A stretch of 31,199 nucleotides of DNA from IMG/VR virus record IMGVR_UViG_3300009183_000251, positions 1 to 31,199 of that record; one strand, written 5' to 3'. Source of the stretch: a virus. Position numbers and translations under genes: made by a program. Each line of letters starts with the position of its first letter. Position 1 is the stretch's first letter. Positions 1 through 7,554 of this stretch are shown here, piece after piece. The notes under the pieces are model-generated. The model was not told the DNA's origin and searched no databases. It saw nothing but the letters and a program-made list of their open reading frames with translations.

Positions 1-636
1 AGTAAACAAACCATCTGACGCACAGTTGTAATACTCTTTGATGTAACGCATACGTGCCGATCCAGGTTCTTCTTTATGAAAGACCGTAGCGGCCGCGACC
101 ATATACCTAATTTGTGGAGTCTCGTAGATCTCCTTTGTAGCGCGATTGCGTACAAGATACTTCTCAATAAGTTGTTCAATAGCTGCATAACTGTATTCCT
201 CATCTTTGTCATGGTCAAGCATGTCGTTCATGCGGTTCCAATCTTCTTGGGTATACCACTCAAGAAGTTCAGATGTGTATAAGCCTGTGTCTACGTTTTT
301 CTTTACAATTTCATATAGATGCGGAACATCATATGTTCCATACACATCTTTACGCAACATACTCAGGCGTTGTTTACCTGCTACATATTGATAATTGGTG
401 TGACCTACATCTGGATTTGATTCTATATCAATTAAGTCCACAATAGCTCGCAATGTAATACCATCAATTTCTGTCGTGGTAATGCCATCGTAGAAATGCA
501 ATTGTGCTTTGATCTCAATCATACTTTGACTTACGTCAGCAATGCCTTGACAGACTTTGGCAACCTGTGCCTGCCACTTTTCAATATGCAGTGGCTCTTT
601 TTGTCCGCTTCTTTTAACTACTGTAATCTGCGTCAT
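1..636 (-). CDS. nrdA: Ribonucleoside-diphosphate reductase class Ia, large (alpha) subunit, partial
   Basis: Reduces ribonucleoside diphosphates to deoxyribonucleotides with the NrdB subunit, supplying dNTPs for phage replication in the host cytoplasm. The gene runs off the left edge, so only the N-terminal 212 residues are present. I see an ATP-cone-like N-terminus (VVKRSGQKEPL near residue 6) followed by the NrdA signature HTNYQYVAGKQRLSMLRKDVYG around residues 90-111, which matches T4 NrdA in order and spacing. The ATG at 634-636 is preceded by a weak purine-rich AGAGAG. The active-site and radical-transfer cysteines lie outside the window. A metabolic gene next to tail-fibre genes is common in T4-like phages. 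Family call is firm; completeness cannot be judged. Confidence 0.9.
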   Translation of the reverse strand, partial: MTQITVVKRSGQKEPLHIEKWQAQVAKVCQGIADVSQSMIEIKAQLHFYDGITTTEIDGITLRAIVDLIDIESNPDVGHTNYQYVAGKQRLSMLRKDVYGTYDVPHLYEIVKKNVDTGLYTSELLEWYTQEDWNRMNDMLDHDKDEEYSYAAIEQLIEKYLVRNRATKEIYETPQIRYMVAAATVFHKEEPGSARMRYIKEYYNCASDGLFT

Positions 637-670
637 TAATACTCTCTATTCTTAATTGTACTGTTTACTG

Positions 671-1087
671 CTAGATAATTTGGTCCAGCTGGTATTGCCT
701 TTTGATTTTTACTTTAGTGAAGGTATTTACGACCTGTTCAGCTTGCCAATTAAGTATATATTTTTCTTTTGCAACCTGTACTAAATTACTGCCATCTTCA
801 GTCAAAACCAAGGTTGTAGGCGCCATATCCGCACGATCCAGCATACTGATAGTATACACTATTCCAAGCCCTCTTGCAAGATCGCAATAGACATCATCGC
901 TCAAAAGTTGCCAGGGATCGGGCCAGGCGGATTGATCATCCCAATGTAGGTAATATGGTCGCCATGGGGCCGTAAACCACCAGGCATTGATGTCTTCAAG
1001 TGCTGATTCTATGGATAGATTTTGAACTTGATCTCGTAGCTGGTTCCAGCTTTCCAGCCGGGCAGAAAATGTAGAGGGCCAGATCAA
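671..1087 (-). CDS. Conserved phage protein of unknown function, downstream of tail fibre
   Basis: A 138-residue protein, rich in Trp and Asp in its N-terminal half (WWFTAPWRPYYLHWDD near residues 36-51). No signal peptide, membrane segment or known catalytic motif was recognised. It begins at a TTG (1085-1087) whose bases overlap the TGA stop of the tail-fibre gene (TTGA), so it is probably translationally coupled to it and cotranscribed late. Position suggests an accessory tail or fibre-associated protein such as a chaperone or small structural subunit, but that is inference from context only. No in-frame ATG lies near the N-terminus, so TTG is the best start. Confidence 0.7.
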   Translation of the reverse strand: MIWPSTFSARLESWNQLRDQVQNLSIESALEDINAWWFTAPWRPYYLHWDDQSAWPDPWQLLSDDVYCDLARGLGIVYTISMLDRADMAPTTLVLTEDGSNLVQVAKEKYILNWQAEQVVNTFTKVKIKRQYQLDQII

Positions 1088-2676
1088 GCTAGGTATGTGA
1101 TACTATAGGTCATTGTGGCATTGGTGCCAGCGTTGTCAGCAGTGTAAGTTAGACTAACTATGTCGCCTGCTTGATCAACTGTTAAGGTAACACCAGTGTT
1201 GTTGTTTTCTACATAGTCGTCGCTGGAGGTGATTCCTAGACTAGAATCTCCAACGTCGGTGGCTACCATGATAGTACCGGTACGATATACAGGACCTCTC
1301 ACAATAGTGTAGTTGACACTGAATGCTCGAATTGTTGTAGCATTGAGTTCAAACACAGTACCTGTGTCATTGTCGGTTAGCGTGGCCGAGTCGCCACTTT
1401 CACGTGTGTATGTGCCCATGGCCAACTGACCACCGTTGGTGGTGGCTATGCTGACAGTGTTGTTGAGATCAATTCTAGGATAGGTTGTGGCAAATGTATC
1501 AGTGCGTTCAAACAGATCGCTGATACTGACGTTGTTGTTGCTTTGTATGCTGATAATGCTGGTAGCAGGCGTGCCTGTGCTGCCTGTAAAGTGGTTGCCC
1601 ACATCATAAAAAATGTTATGACCACTGGCATTGATTGCCAACACAAGATTGCTGCCAAATACAATACCCTCGGCATAGATATCGTCAAACAGGTTGCCTA
1701 CAATTCTTGTGCCAGTTGGACCACCATTGGTCACTGCCGCGGTTCCTAGCACAACACCTCTGTATAAAGTATTAAACTGACTGGTAGAAACGGTAACTGC
1801 TTTAGTTTGCTGGTTAGTGTTGATGCCCCATACTAGTCCAGAGAACACACAACCATCAAAGGTAATTTGTTCACAAACAAGACTGCTGGTGCTGGCAAAA
1901 CTTACACCAATACTTCCGTTAGCATCAGAGTCTAAGTCTGCAGTAGTTGATACTCCACGAAATCCTACATTTTGAAAACGACAATTAGTAGCGTCTTGAA
2001 CTAGGAACACACTGCCTGTAGGATCAGAGTGTGTGAATCCCATGTTGGTAATGGTAATATATTGAGGTGTTATTGCGCCAGCATCACCAATGTTTACTCC
2101 TATGTTTTGTAAACTATCCGCCGTGCGTGATACATAATCGTCAACACCAGAATCCATAACAATTAAAGAATTGTCTCCACCTTCACCTACTAATGTGGCA
2201 TAAGGAGGAATCTTAATAGCACTGGTCACACGATATACACCAGCTGGAAAAAACAAACTGCGGCGTATTTGTGGATTTACTTCTCTGCAATACAGTTGAT
2301 ACAAGGCACGATTGATGGCCGCAGTATCATCTGTAACTCCATCACCTGTTGCACCAAAGTCCAACACACTGGCAAACTGATCCAACCATGATTGCAAACT
2401 TAAGGTTATTGGATCGCCAGCAGTGGGTCCTGTTTGTACAGTATACCCAGCGGCTTGACCTTTGTAGGTGTAAGTGTTAGTGAAGTTTAAAATGTCACTG
2501 AATTCTGTTAAGATTTCAGTGTTGCCAATAACCGGGGCGCCATCTTGTAGTGTACCATTACCAATCCATAACTGGCGGGTGTCTGTTGACCAGCCCAATT
2601 CTGCACCAGCTAACTGTGGTAAATTTTCTGCTAACCCTTTGCGGTTAGTAATTTGAGAGATCTGTACAATGGCCAA
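1084..2676 (-). CDS. Tail fibre/tail spike with pectate-lyase-like beta-helix
   Basis: Probable host-recognition or polysaccharide-degrading tail protein, 530 residues. Residues 1-50 resemble N-terminal fibre domains in which a short module (LGWSTDTRQLWIGNG, 28-42) precedes the body. Residues 104-123 carry the DFGATGDGVTDDTAAINRAL signature of the pectate-lyase-3/right-handed beta-helix superfamily, and residues 130-400 are rich in the short beta-strand repeats with N and T ladders expected of a beta-helix. The start is TTG at 2674-2676, supported by an AAGGAAG ribosome site 7 bases upstream and the absence of a nearby ATG. A TAAATA late promoter lies at 2703-2708. Enzyme activity is not shown by the sequence; many homologous folds only bind sugar. 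Confidence 0.85.
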   Translation of the reverse strand: MAIVQISQITNRKGLAENLPQLAGAELGWSTDTRQLWIGNGTLQDGAPVIGNTEILTEFSDILNFTNTYTYKGQAAGYTVQTGPTAGDPITLSLQSWLDQFASVLDFGATGDGVTDDTAAINRALYQLYCREVNPQIRRSLFFPAGVYRVTSAIKIPPYATLVGEGGDNSLIVMDSGVDDYVSRTADSLQNIGVNIGDAGAITPQYITITNMGFTHSDPTGSVFLVQDATNCRFQNVGFRGVSTTADLDSDANGSIGVSFASTSSLVCEQITFDGCVFSGLVWGINTNQQTKAVTVSTSQFNTLYRGVVLGTAAVTNGGPTGTRIVGNLFDDIYAEGIVFGSNLVLAINASGHNIFYDVGNHFTGSTGTPATSIISIQSNNNVSISDLFERTDTFATTYPRIDLNNTVSIATTNGGQLAMGTYTRESGDSATLTDNDTGTVFELNATTIRAFSVNYTIVRGPVYRTGTIMVATDVGDSSLGITSSDDYVENNNTGVTLTVDQAGDIVSLTYTADNAGTNATMTYSITYLA

Positions 2677-2700
2677 TTTAGTCTTCCTTGAATTCTATCC

Positions 2701-2710
2701 AGTATTTAGC
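2701..2710 (-). promoter_or_regulatory. T4-type late promoter for the tail fibre gene
   Basis: Minus strand reads GCTAAATACT. By analogy with the T4 late element (TATAAATA, -13 to -6) transcription would start near 2697, giving a 21-base leader that contains the AAGGAAG ribosome site before the TTG start. Confidence 0.6.
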
Positions 2711-2713
2711 TGG

Positions 2714-3427
2714 TTAGGCCAGTAGGTAGTACTGCTCTAATCTGCGCCACCAAGCATCAGACCAGTAGCTAAAATCCTCAGGTTTTAGTATGAATTCTTG
2801 ATAAACCGGACGGGCCAATGGGTTCCCCATGTCGTCTACTGGCGGCTTTACTGCCATTAGCACTACACCCTTGCGTATGTTGGTTCCATACACTTCATTG
2901 TGTGCCAGTGCATAGGCTGTAAGCTGTAAGTAATAGTCTTCAATCCACTCCGCTTTTTTAGGTTTGTTAGTCTGTTTAAAGTCCAGGATACTTTCGTCTT
3001 GTTGATGAATGCCTACACAGTCTGTTGTGCCTGCATACAGCTTGGGAAAATACAAAGGAATTTCTACACCCCAAAATTCATTAACATTTACCAGTCCGTC
3101 TTCAATCACAGTCTGTGCCATGGCATGACTGGCCCAGCCAAACGGATTTGTTCCACGGTCCTTTAGTTCACCTTCTTTTACATAATGCTCTAGATAGGTG
3201 TGCATTCTGGTGCCGCGGTTGGCAGCTTCTGTGGTAATTTGTTGTGCTTTGGCATGCCCTACATTTTTACGCCACTGTTCTAGTGCGGCTTTAGTTTCAG
3301 CGGGTTTGGTCTTGTCTAGGATAGTGGTTACACTAGGTACTCGGCTACCATCTGGGGTAGAATACAAGCGTCGGCCTTCATCTGTGGTACGACTTAGTTC
3401 ATGATAGATAAATTTTGGATTATACAT
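2714..3427 (-). CDS. PD-(D/E)XK superfamily nuclease (RecB/Cas4-like)
   Basis: Putative single-strand or exonuclease of the PD-(D/E)XK fold, 237 residues. The core motif is visible in the middle of the protein: a Gly-Thr-Thr-Asp (AGTTDCVG) segment, then ILDFKQTNKP, i.e. D...(D)xK, followed by YYLQLTAYALAHNEVYG, the QxxxYA helix typical of RecB-type nucleases. An upstream ANRGTRMHTYLEHY resembles the conserved His-containing helix. Only one cysteine is present, so no Fe-S cluster is expected. I start at ATG 3425-3427, not the TTG three bases earlier, because a strong promoter (-10 ending at 3434) would start transcription exactly on this ATG. Likely roles are DNA recombination, repair or host DNA degradation; the substrate is unknown. 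Confidence 0.8.
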   Translation of the reverse strand: MYNPKFIYHELSRTTDEGRRLYSTPDGSRVPSVTTILDKTKPAETKAALEQWRKNVGHAKAQQITTEAANRGTRMHTYLEHYVKEGELKDRGTNPFGWASHAMAQTVIEDGLVNVNEFWGVEIPLYFPKLYAGTTDCVGIHQQDESILDFKQTNKPKKAEWIEDYYLQLTAYALAHNEVYGTNIRKGVVLMAVKPPVDDMGNPLARPVYQEFILKPEDFSYWSDAWWRRLEQYYLLA

Positions 3428-3433
3428 CAAGTT

Positions 3434-3462
3434 AGTATAACAGAATTATTGGACAGAGTCAA
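3434..3462 (-). promoter_or_regulatory. Sigma70-type early promoter, leaderless, for the PD-(D/E)XK gene
   Basis: Minus strand shows TTGACT (3457-3462), a 17-base spacer and TATACT (3434-3439) with extended TGT before it. The ATG begins 6 bases after the -10 box, so the predicted first base of the mRNA is the A of the start codon. Confidence 0.75.
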
Positions 3463-3463
3463 G

Positions 3464-4048
3464 TTAAACAAGTTCATATCTTGCTGTACCTCTATTAAAA
3501 ATAACAAGACCCTGTTTGACTAATTCAAATATAATAGATTCAGATTCGGCATGTAATTTATTATGTTCTGCTACTGTAGTTAAAAATAAATTTTCAAGTT
3601 TATTATTTCTTTTATTACCGTCTATATGATGTACTATTTCCCCTTTTTCTATTCGACGTTGTAAATAGGTTTCCATTACAAATATATGTTCTCGAATACA
3701 TCTATATCCGCCCGGGCGATAAGGATAATCTTTACCAATATATACTTCTGGATAGCCTTCTTTACCTGAGATTACTGTTCCAATTCTATTTGTAAATTTA
3801 TTTTTAATTTTTGCTTGATATCCTGCAGATCCCGCTAATTTTGCTACACCTATTTTAGAAATACAATTTTTACAGTAGGATTTAGATTCTGGGTCATATA
3901 TTTTGCCATTTTTTGCTTTAGTAAATTCAGCAAAACAATGATCACATTTCCAGCGTATTATTTTTTTGGTTCTGGTATATTCTGAAAGTTTACCAAATTT
4001 GCTTTTCTTTGTGTAATTATTTGTTTCTGTTAATTCTTCTATAAACAT
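3464..4048 (-). CDS. HNH homing endonuclease with N-terminal zinc-binding motif
   Basis: Free-standing mobile endonuclease that would cut a homing site in related phages and spread by repair. It has 194 residues. C35, C38, C59 and C62 form two CxxC pairs, probably a zinc knuckle. The HNH core lies in residues 119-170: REHIFVMETYL, H140-H141 with I-D-G-N-K, N153 and H162, the usual arrangement for HNH_3-type enzymes. The gene is distinctly AT-rich compared with its neighbours, a sign of separate ancestry, and it sits between the isc operon and the nuclease promoter as an insertion would. It has its own TAAATA promoter and an AGGAG site 6 bases before the ATG. Confidence 0.85.
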   Translation of the reverse strand: MFIEELTETNNYTKKSKFGKLSEYTRTKKIIRWKCDHCFAEFTKAKNGKIYDPESKSYCKNCISKIGVAKLAGSAGYQAKIKNKFTNRIGTVISGKEGYPEVYIGKDYPYRPGGYRCIREHIFVMETYLQRRIEKGEIVHHIDGNKRNNKLENLFLTTVAEHNKLHAESESIIFELVKQGLVIFNRGTARYELV

Positions 4049-4064
4049 AATTTCTCCTATATTT

Positions 4065-4072
4065 TATTTATC
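4065..4072 (-). promoter_or_regulatory. Late promoter for HNH endonuclease
   Basis: Minus strand GATAAATA. The predicted start near 4059 gives an 11-base leader that begins almost directly with the AGGAG ribosome site. Homing endonuclease genes of T4 also tend to be driven by late promoters. Confidence 0.5.
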
Positions 4073-4115
4073 CACAAGAGGATATTTTATAGGATTTTTA
4101 TTATCTAATGGATTG

Positions 4116-4436
4116 TTAAATGCGGAAGCTAGTACCGCAACCACAGCGGTCTTTTTCCAAGGGATTTATAAATTCAAAGCCTTCGTTTAGACCCTGGCGT
4201 ACATAGTCTACTTCTAATCCTTCAAGATATGCAGAACTTTTAGGATCAACTACAACCACAAATCCATCTTGCTCAAAGGCAATATCCTCTGAATTTACAG
4301 TATCAATATATTCCAACACATAAGCAAGTCCAGAACATCCGGTAGTTCTTACACCCAGACGAATACCCATGCCCCGACCACGTTTGTTTAAATTGGCCAC
4401 AATTTTTTTAGCGGCTATTTCAGTCACTGATATCAT
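4116..4436 (-). CDS. iscA: A-type iron-sulfur cluster carrier
   Basis: Small Fe-S carrier of the HesB/IscA family that accepts clusters and delivers them to target enzymes. The 106 residues match the usual family length. The three ligand cysteines are intact: C34 in TTGCSG, and C98 and C100 in the C-terminal CGCGTSF. The internal GIRLGVRTTGCSGLAY and DPKS..YLEG segments are classic. Its ATG overlaps the TAA stop of iscU by one base (TAATG), so the two are cotranscribed and probably translationally coupled. Sequence looks like beta/gammaproteobacterial IscA rather than the shorter HesB-like proteins often seen in cyanophages. IscA, SufA and ErpA cannot be separated with certainty, but the partner iscU favours IscA. 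Confidence 0.9.
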   Translation of the reverse strand: MISVTEIAAKKIVANLNKRGRGMGIRLGVRTTGCSGLAYVLEYIDTVNSEDIAFEQDGFVVVVDPKSSAYLEGLEVDYVRQGLNEGFEFINPLEKDRCGCGTSFRI

Positions 4437-4807
4437 TAGTGTTTGCTTTTGTAATCTGCTACTGCAGCCTTAATAGCGTCTTCCGCAAGGATACTACAAT
4501 GGATCTTAACTGGCGGGAGTGCAAGTTCCTCTGCAATTTGAGAGTTCTTAATTGCTCCGGCCTCGTCCAGCGTTTTGCCCTTGACCCATTCTGTGACAAG
4601 TGAGCTCGAAGCGATCGCCGACCCACAACCATAAGTTTTGAATTTTGCATCTGTTATAATTCCATCTTCAACTCGGATCTGTAATTTCATCACGTCACCG
4701 CAAGCGGGGGCTCCCACCATGCCAGTGCCAACAGTATCATCTATTTCTAATTTTCCAACGTTGCGTGGATTTTCGTAGTGATCAATTACTTTTTCTGAAT
4801 AGGCCAT
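4436..4807 (-). CDS. iscU: Iron-sulfur cluster scaffold protein IscU
   Basis: Scaffold on which IscS builds [2Fe-2S] clusters before transfer to carriers and apo-enzymes. The 123 residues are full length. All functional residues are kept: C36 with D38 (GAPACGD), C61 (TYGCGSA), H103 and C104 (KIHCS). The LPPVK motif (97-101), bound by the chaperone HscA in host systems, is intact, which implies it can plug into the host HscA/HscB machinery. It differs from E. coli IscU mainly by a shortened and divergent loop at residues 19-26. The ATG has an AAAGGAG site and a perfect-spacing sigma70 promoter. No iscS, hscA or fdx is present in the window, so it must rely on host sulfur donors. Confidence 0.95.
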   Translation of the reverse strand: MAYSEKVIDHYENPRNVGKLEIDDTVGTGMVGAPACGDVMKLQIRVEDGIITDAKFKTYGCGSAIASSSLVTEWVKGKTLDEAGAIKNSQIAEELALPPVKIHCSILAEDAIKAAVADYKSKH

Positions 4808-4824
4808 TGTATACTCCTTTGTGT

Positions 4825-4853
4825 ATTATAACATGTTACCAAATTATTTACAA
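4825..4853 (-). promoter_or_regulatory. Sigma70-type promoter of the iscU-iscA operon
   Basis: Minus strand has TTGTAA (4848-4853), 17-base spacer and TATAAT (4825-4830) preceded by TGT. The leader carries AAAGGAG 6-7 bases before the iscU ATG. No obvious IscR-type operator was seen, so expression is likely simply early and host-polymerase driven. Confidence 0.75.
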
Positions 4854-4862
4854 CCGTTTTGA

Positions 4863-5198
4863 TTAAGAACGACGCTTCATTGCCGCTTTGGCATTAGAAT
4901 CTACTACCGCACGGGCTTGGTCCACGCTCATGCCAGTAGCAACCTCTGTGTCACCTTTGAATCGAACCACATTAGAATTTGGTTCCAATGGCTCTAGTAT
5001 GTTGCTCAGTGGTTCTTGACTGATTAGGTCGCCTAAATTGTCTGCGGTAACATTCACTCCTAAACTCTTGGCTAGATCAATAAAAGCTGTTTGACTGATT
5101 TGTTTTTTGGCCGTTTCGTCTTGACTGCGTCCAAGCAAAAACTGGCTTAATGCAGCCAGTCGTTGTGTGTTAGGGTCTGCAACTTCGCGGATTAACAT
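4863..5198 (-). CDS. Conserved phage protein of unknown function with M-x-I-x-E N-terminus
   Basis: A 111-residue soluble, probably helical protein that ends in a basic KAAMKRRS tail. No known domain was recognised. Its N-terminus MLIREVADP shares the pattern M-x-[I/L]-x-E with the genes at 5198, 8014 and 9927, which could be a capsid-targeting tag. The ATG overlaps the TAA of the upstream gene (TAATG), so it belongs to the same late transcript. Probably a virion or head-assembly accessory protein; this is inferred from neighbours only. Confidence 0.7.
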   Translation of the reverse strand: MLIREVADPNTQRLAALSQFLLGRSQDETAKKQISQTAFIDLAKSLGVNVTADNLGDLISQEPLSNILEPLEPNSNVVRFKGDTEVATGMSVDQARAVVDSNAKAAMKRRS

Positions 5199-6046
5199 TA
5201 TCTACGTTCACGTCCTAGACCAGCGGGTTCAATATTGGCATCCATTTCTGCATCAATATCTTCTTCACCGTTGACGGTTGGAATTTCAGCATCAATAGCA
5301 ACTTCCTCTTGACCTGGCACAGGTGGTGCAGGTTCTTCACCTGGAACAGTAGGAGCTTGCCCAGTTACTACGCCCAATGCCTGCTCCAGTTGAGTCTTGG
5401 CGCCTTGCAAATTTTGTAACAGTCCAGCCAATGCAGCTGTAGCGTCTGTGTTAAACTGCATGGCTTGATCAACCCCAACTTCGTTCTTGATCTGGTCAAC
5501 CAAGGCTGGTAAATCTTTAAACTGCATGGCACTGATTTGTTCACTCATTTTTTGCACTTGGTCAACCATGTCTTGACTGGCCAACACAACTTGAGCCTGC
5601 TGAACTTCGCTAGCTTCGCGCAATCGACGAGCAATTTTGCTTTCTGCCATGGCCATCATTGTAGGATCGTTCATTTGTTTTTGCAATTGGGCAATTTCTT
5701 CTTGTTTGGCTCGGATAGTGTCTTGTATTTGCTTTTTCTTTTGTTGAACCTGGGCGGCCATCAAGGCTTGTTGTTGTTGAGGATTAGCAGCGGGTTGACC
5801 TGCAACAGCTTGAGTGGCTAGAGCCTGCTCTAACATTACCAATTTAAGATATGCTGGGTTACGTTCACTTTGATGGAACTCAGGAGTGCGACGGTGTTCG
5901 CTGATCAATGAGCGTACACGGTTTAATAGGCCTTGAGCTTGGCGGCGAGAAATAGTATCAAATTTGATACTGGTTCCAAAATAGCTTTCAAAAACCTTAG
6001 CGGCTTGTTTTGTTGGGTTGGCTACGGCCAGTTCTTGCAGTTTCAT
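5198..6046 (-). CDS. Coiled-coil protein, putative virion/head-associated
   Basis: A 282-residue protein of unknown function. Residues 1-75 form a conserved-looking N-terminal part (FDTISRRQAQGLLNRVRSL). Residues 85-135 are a Gln/Lys-rich coiled coil, and residues 135-225 are helical (VLASQDMVDQVQKMSEQIS). The last 55 residues are acidic and Pro/Glu-rich, low in order. I recall similar proteins annotated as structural or hypothetical in marine T4-like phages, but cannot verify that here. The start overlaps the preceding gene by 50 bases; it is supported by an AAAGGGA site 7 bases upstream and a late promoter at 6070-6077. The N-terminus MKLQEL has the M-x-[I/L]-x-E pattern. A scaffold-like role is possible. 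Confidence 0.7.
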   Translation of the reverse strand: MKLQELAVANPTKQAAKVFESYFGTSIKFDTISRRQAQGLLNRVRSLISEHRRTPEFHQSERNPAYLKLVMLEQALATQAVAGQPAANPQQQQALMAAQVQQKKKQIQDTIRAKQEEIAQLQKQMNDPTMMAMAESKIARRLREASEVQQAQVVLASQDMVDQVQKMSEQISAMQFKDLPALVDQIKNEVGVDQAMQFNTDATAALAGLLQNLQGAKTQLEQALGVVTGQAPTVPGEEPAPPVPGQEEVAIDAEIPTVNGEEDIDAEMDANIEPAGLGRERR

Positions 6047-6494
6047 TATCGAATCCCTTTTGTTGAATATATTTAGCCCATTCTACACATTTGGTTAGTT
6101 GATTTTCTAGTTGTTTTTTGTGTATGATCTTGCTTTCTAGCTTGGTTAAAATAGTTTCACGTAACGCTGGGCTTTGACTACGGTCACCTACAGCAGCTCT
6201 AGCATTGATATCCTGTGTCAATGCATTTAATTTGTTGTCTACTGTTAGCAGTTCACGTGCTGTATTGTAGGCACGGTTTTTGTCGGCTATACACCAACTG
6301 AGTGCAGTTTTAGTACTGTGGAATGTGCCCACTTCTGTGGCTGAACAAAATACTTGGTATCCAGGACGCAACGGAACAATGCGATATCGTCCAAATGCTT
6401 CGTATTCGCCTGCATCGGTTTGCCAGATCAAATTAGGAGTAATATTCTTAAATTCCTGGCGAAACAGGCGTTCAAATTCTTGGTCTGGCTTCAT
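5997..6494 (-). CDS. Conserved hypothetical phage protein
   Basis: A 165-residue protein with no recognised domain. The N-terminal 80 residues look globular (YEAFGRYRIVPLRPGYQVF), with a surface or ligand-binding feel but no catalytic motif; the C-terminal 70 residues are charged and helical and end in a basic tail. Its ATG overlaps the TGA of the gene upstream (ATGA), and its 3' end extends 50 bases into the next gene, so it belongs to the same tightly packed late run. No signal peptide or membrane segment. The function is unknown. Confidence 0.65.
   Translation of the reverse strand: MKPDQEFERLFRQEFKNITPNLIWQTDAGEYEAFGRYRIVPLRPGYQVFCSATEVGTFHSTKTALSWCIADKNRAYNTARELLTVDNKLNALTQDINARAAVGDRSQSPALRETILTKLESKIIHKKQLENQLTKCVEWAKYIQQKGFDNETARTGRSQPNKTSR
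6070..6077 (-). promoter_or_regulatory. Late promoter inside the preceding gene
   Basis: Minus strand GCTAAATA, within the 3' end of the 5997-6494 gene. Predicted start near 6064 gives an 18-base leader with AAAGGGA before the ATG at 6046. Confidence 0.5.
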
Positions 6495-6754
6495 TTAAGA
6501 ACGTAGTGAGATATAAGATAAATTACCGAAGCTGCTAAAAATCCAATGATTCCAACACCCCACCCAATTAATCTATCTGTGTTTTTTTCACTTAACTTAC
6601 TTACACTGGATTTAACTTCTTGTACCATAGTGCAAAGATGTGCAATGCTTTCGCTCATGGCGGACATTTTATCTTCTAGTGCATTATAGCGTTCAGCACA
6701 CAGTTCCACATGCGCTTCTAGGCTTTTCTTTTCAATATCCGTAGCTTCAATCAT
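6491..6754 (-). CDS. Small coiled-coil protein with C-terminal membrane helix (XhlA/holin-like shape)
   Basis: An 87-residue protein: residues 1-60 are a charged helix likely to form a coiled coil, and residues 64-86 form one membrane span (WGVGIIGFLAASVIYLI). This tail-anchored arrangement resembles XhlA-type phage lysis proteins or a membrane-anchored virion or assembly factor, but no lysis partner (endolysin, spanin) is seen nearby, so a holin call is not justified. It starts with a clear ATG after a 44-base predicted leader, and its TGA overlaps the next start as ATGA. Confidence 0.6.
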   Translation of the reverse strand: MIEATDIEKKSLEAHVELCAERYNALEDKMSAMSESIAHLCTMVQEVKSSVSKLSEKNTDRLIGWGVGIIGFLAASVIYLISHYVLK

Positions 6755-6774
6755 AGTATTTTCTCTATTTTTGT

Positions 6775-6811
6775 GGATCGGCTCTTGTGCAGATCCTATT
6801 AATTATTTATG
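6775..6811 (-). promoter_or_regulatory. Late promoter and 5' leader hairpin for the membrane-anchored gene
   Basis: Minus strand CATAAATA at 6804-6811, overlapping the stop codon of the upstream gene. The predicted start near 6798 is followed at once by an inverted repeat, GGATC (6792-6796) and GATCC (6775-6779), that could fold at the 5' end of the mRNA. Confidence 0.4.
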
Positions 6812-7227
6812 GAAATAGGTGCAAACCAAATGTTTTGTTTGGGTCCGTCGGTGACTAAAATAGATTCAATATCTGGAGTGTTATTGAGTTCACGCAACAT
6901 AGGAACTCCGTTGGCATCTGCTCTTAGCACTTGTGTAGGGTCGTTGTTGGGGCCATAAATGCCATCGGTTTCTGTTTCAAATTCAAACATCCATCGAGTA
7001 CCAGTTTGATCCGGTATTGGGTCGGTAAGAGCAAATAATTGTGTGCGAAGGCCCAGGATTTGTGTAAGTGTTTCCCAATTGCGTTGTTGATTACGACTGC
7101 GATTCCAAGATTCAGTATCTTGTATCAATTGTCCAGCACGATCCCGGAATGGCATATGAGCTGATTTAAAATGACCAGTTATGCCGGTCACGGTAATATC
7201 AAATTGAGTTTGACAGGCAAACTTCAT
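6799..7227 (-). CDS. Conserved phage protein of unknown function
   Basis: A 142-residue protein, mostly beta-strand in appearance, with a well-ordered N-terminus (CQTQFDITVTGITGHF) and a central SWNRSRNQQRNWETL segment. I believe similar proteins occur in marine T4-like phages, but no function is known to me. The ATG overlaps the TGA of the gene upstream as ATGA, and GGAAC precedes it weakly. It sits in a run of small late genes and may be a structural or assembly component; this is positional inference. Confidence 0.65.
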   Translation of the reverse strand: MKFACQTQFDITVTGITGHFKSAHMPFRDRAGQLIQDTESWNRSRNQQRNWETLTQILGLRTQLFALTDPIPDQTGTRWMFEFETETDGIYGPNNDPTQVLRADANGVPMLRELNNTPDIESILVTDGPKQNIWFAPISINN

Positions 7228-7478
7228 TTGGAGTTCCTACCGAGTTCATATAGGATTTCAACCTGTTCACACAAGTGGTCGAGTTCTGGATCGTCTCGTC
7301 GAGCTTGTAAAATTTCTACCCAACGTTTTGAATTTTCTAAATCTTTAAGTTCTTGTTGCAAGGCCGGATCTTGACTGTACAATTCTCGGTTGGTATTACC
7401 GGGTTGCCGGGCATATACTGTACGTCCACCATCAGGACTTTCAAATATTGTTACTTCGGTAATTTTATTAACCATCAT
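7224..7478 (-). CDS. Small conserved protein, predicted leaderless mRNA
   Basis: An 84-residue acidic protein. The first half looks like a small beta module (VTIFESPDGGRTVYARQPG) and the second half like a helix (DHLCEQVEILYELGR). No function recognised. Its ATG at 7476-7478 lies 5 bases after a TAAATA late element, so the A of the start codon is the predicted first base of the transcript. A second ATG follows directly and would make a 3-base leader. No Shine-Dalgarno sequence is visible. It is coupled by ATGA to the following gene. Confidence 0.6.
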   Translation of the reverse strand: MMVNKITEVTIFESPDGGRTVYARQPGNTNRELYSQDPALQQELKDLENSKRWVEILQARRDDPELDHLCEQVEILYELGRNSK

Positions 7479-7483
7479 ACCAG

Positions 7484-7491
7484 TATTTAAG
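7484..7491 (-). promoter_or_regulatory. Late promoter giving a leaderless transcript
   Basis: Minus strand CTTAAATA, ending 5 bases before the ATG. Using T4 late-promoter spacing the predicted start site is 7478, the A of the start codon. Confidence 0.55.
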
Positions 7492-7510
7492 TTATTATAT
7501 TAAAGTCAAC

Positions 7511-7534
7511 AAAAAACCCACCGAAGTGGGTTTT
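7511..7534 (-). terminator. Rho-independent terminator after the 7555-7944 gene
   Basis: Inverted repeat AAAACCCAC / GTGGGTTTT (7513-7521 and 7526-7534). On the minus strand the loop is TTCG and the stem runs into six T. It ends the small late gene just upstream. Confidence 0.85.
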
Positions 7535-7554
7535 GAGCATCAATAAAAAATTGA

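Noticed and set aside
2714-3427. Fe-S (Cas4/AddB-type) nuclease as client of phage IscU
   Set aside because: The protein has a single cysteine, so it cannot hold the four-cysteine cluster of that type.
6491-6754. Firm holin annotation for the tail-anchored protein
   Set aside because: Only shape supports it: one membrane helix and a coiled coil. No endolysin or spanin is nearby.
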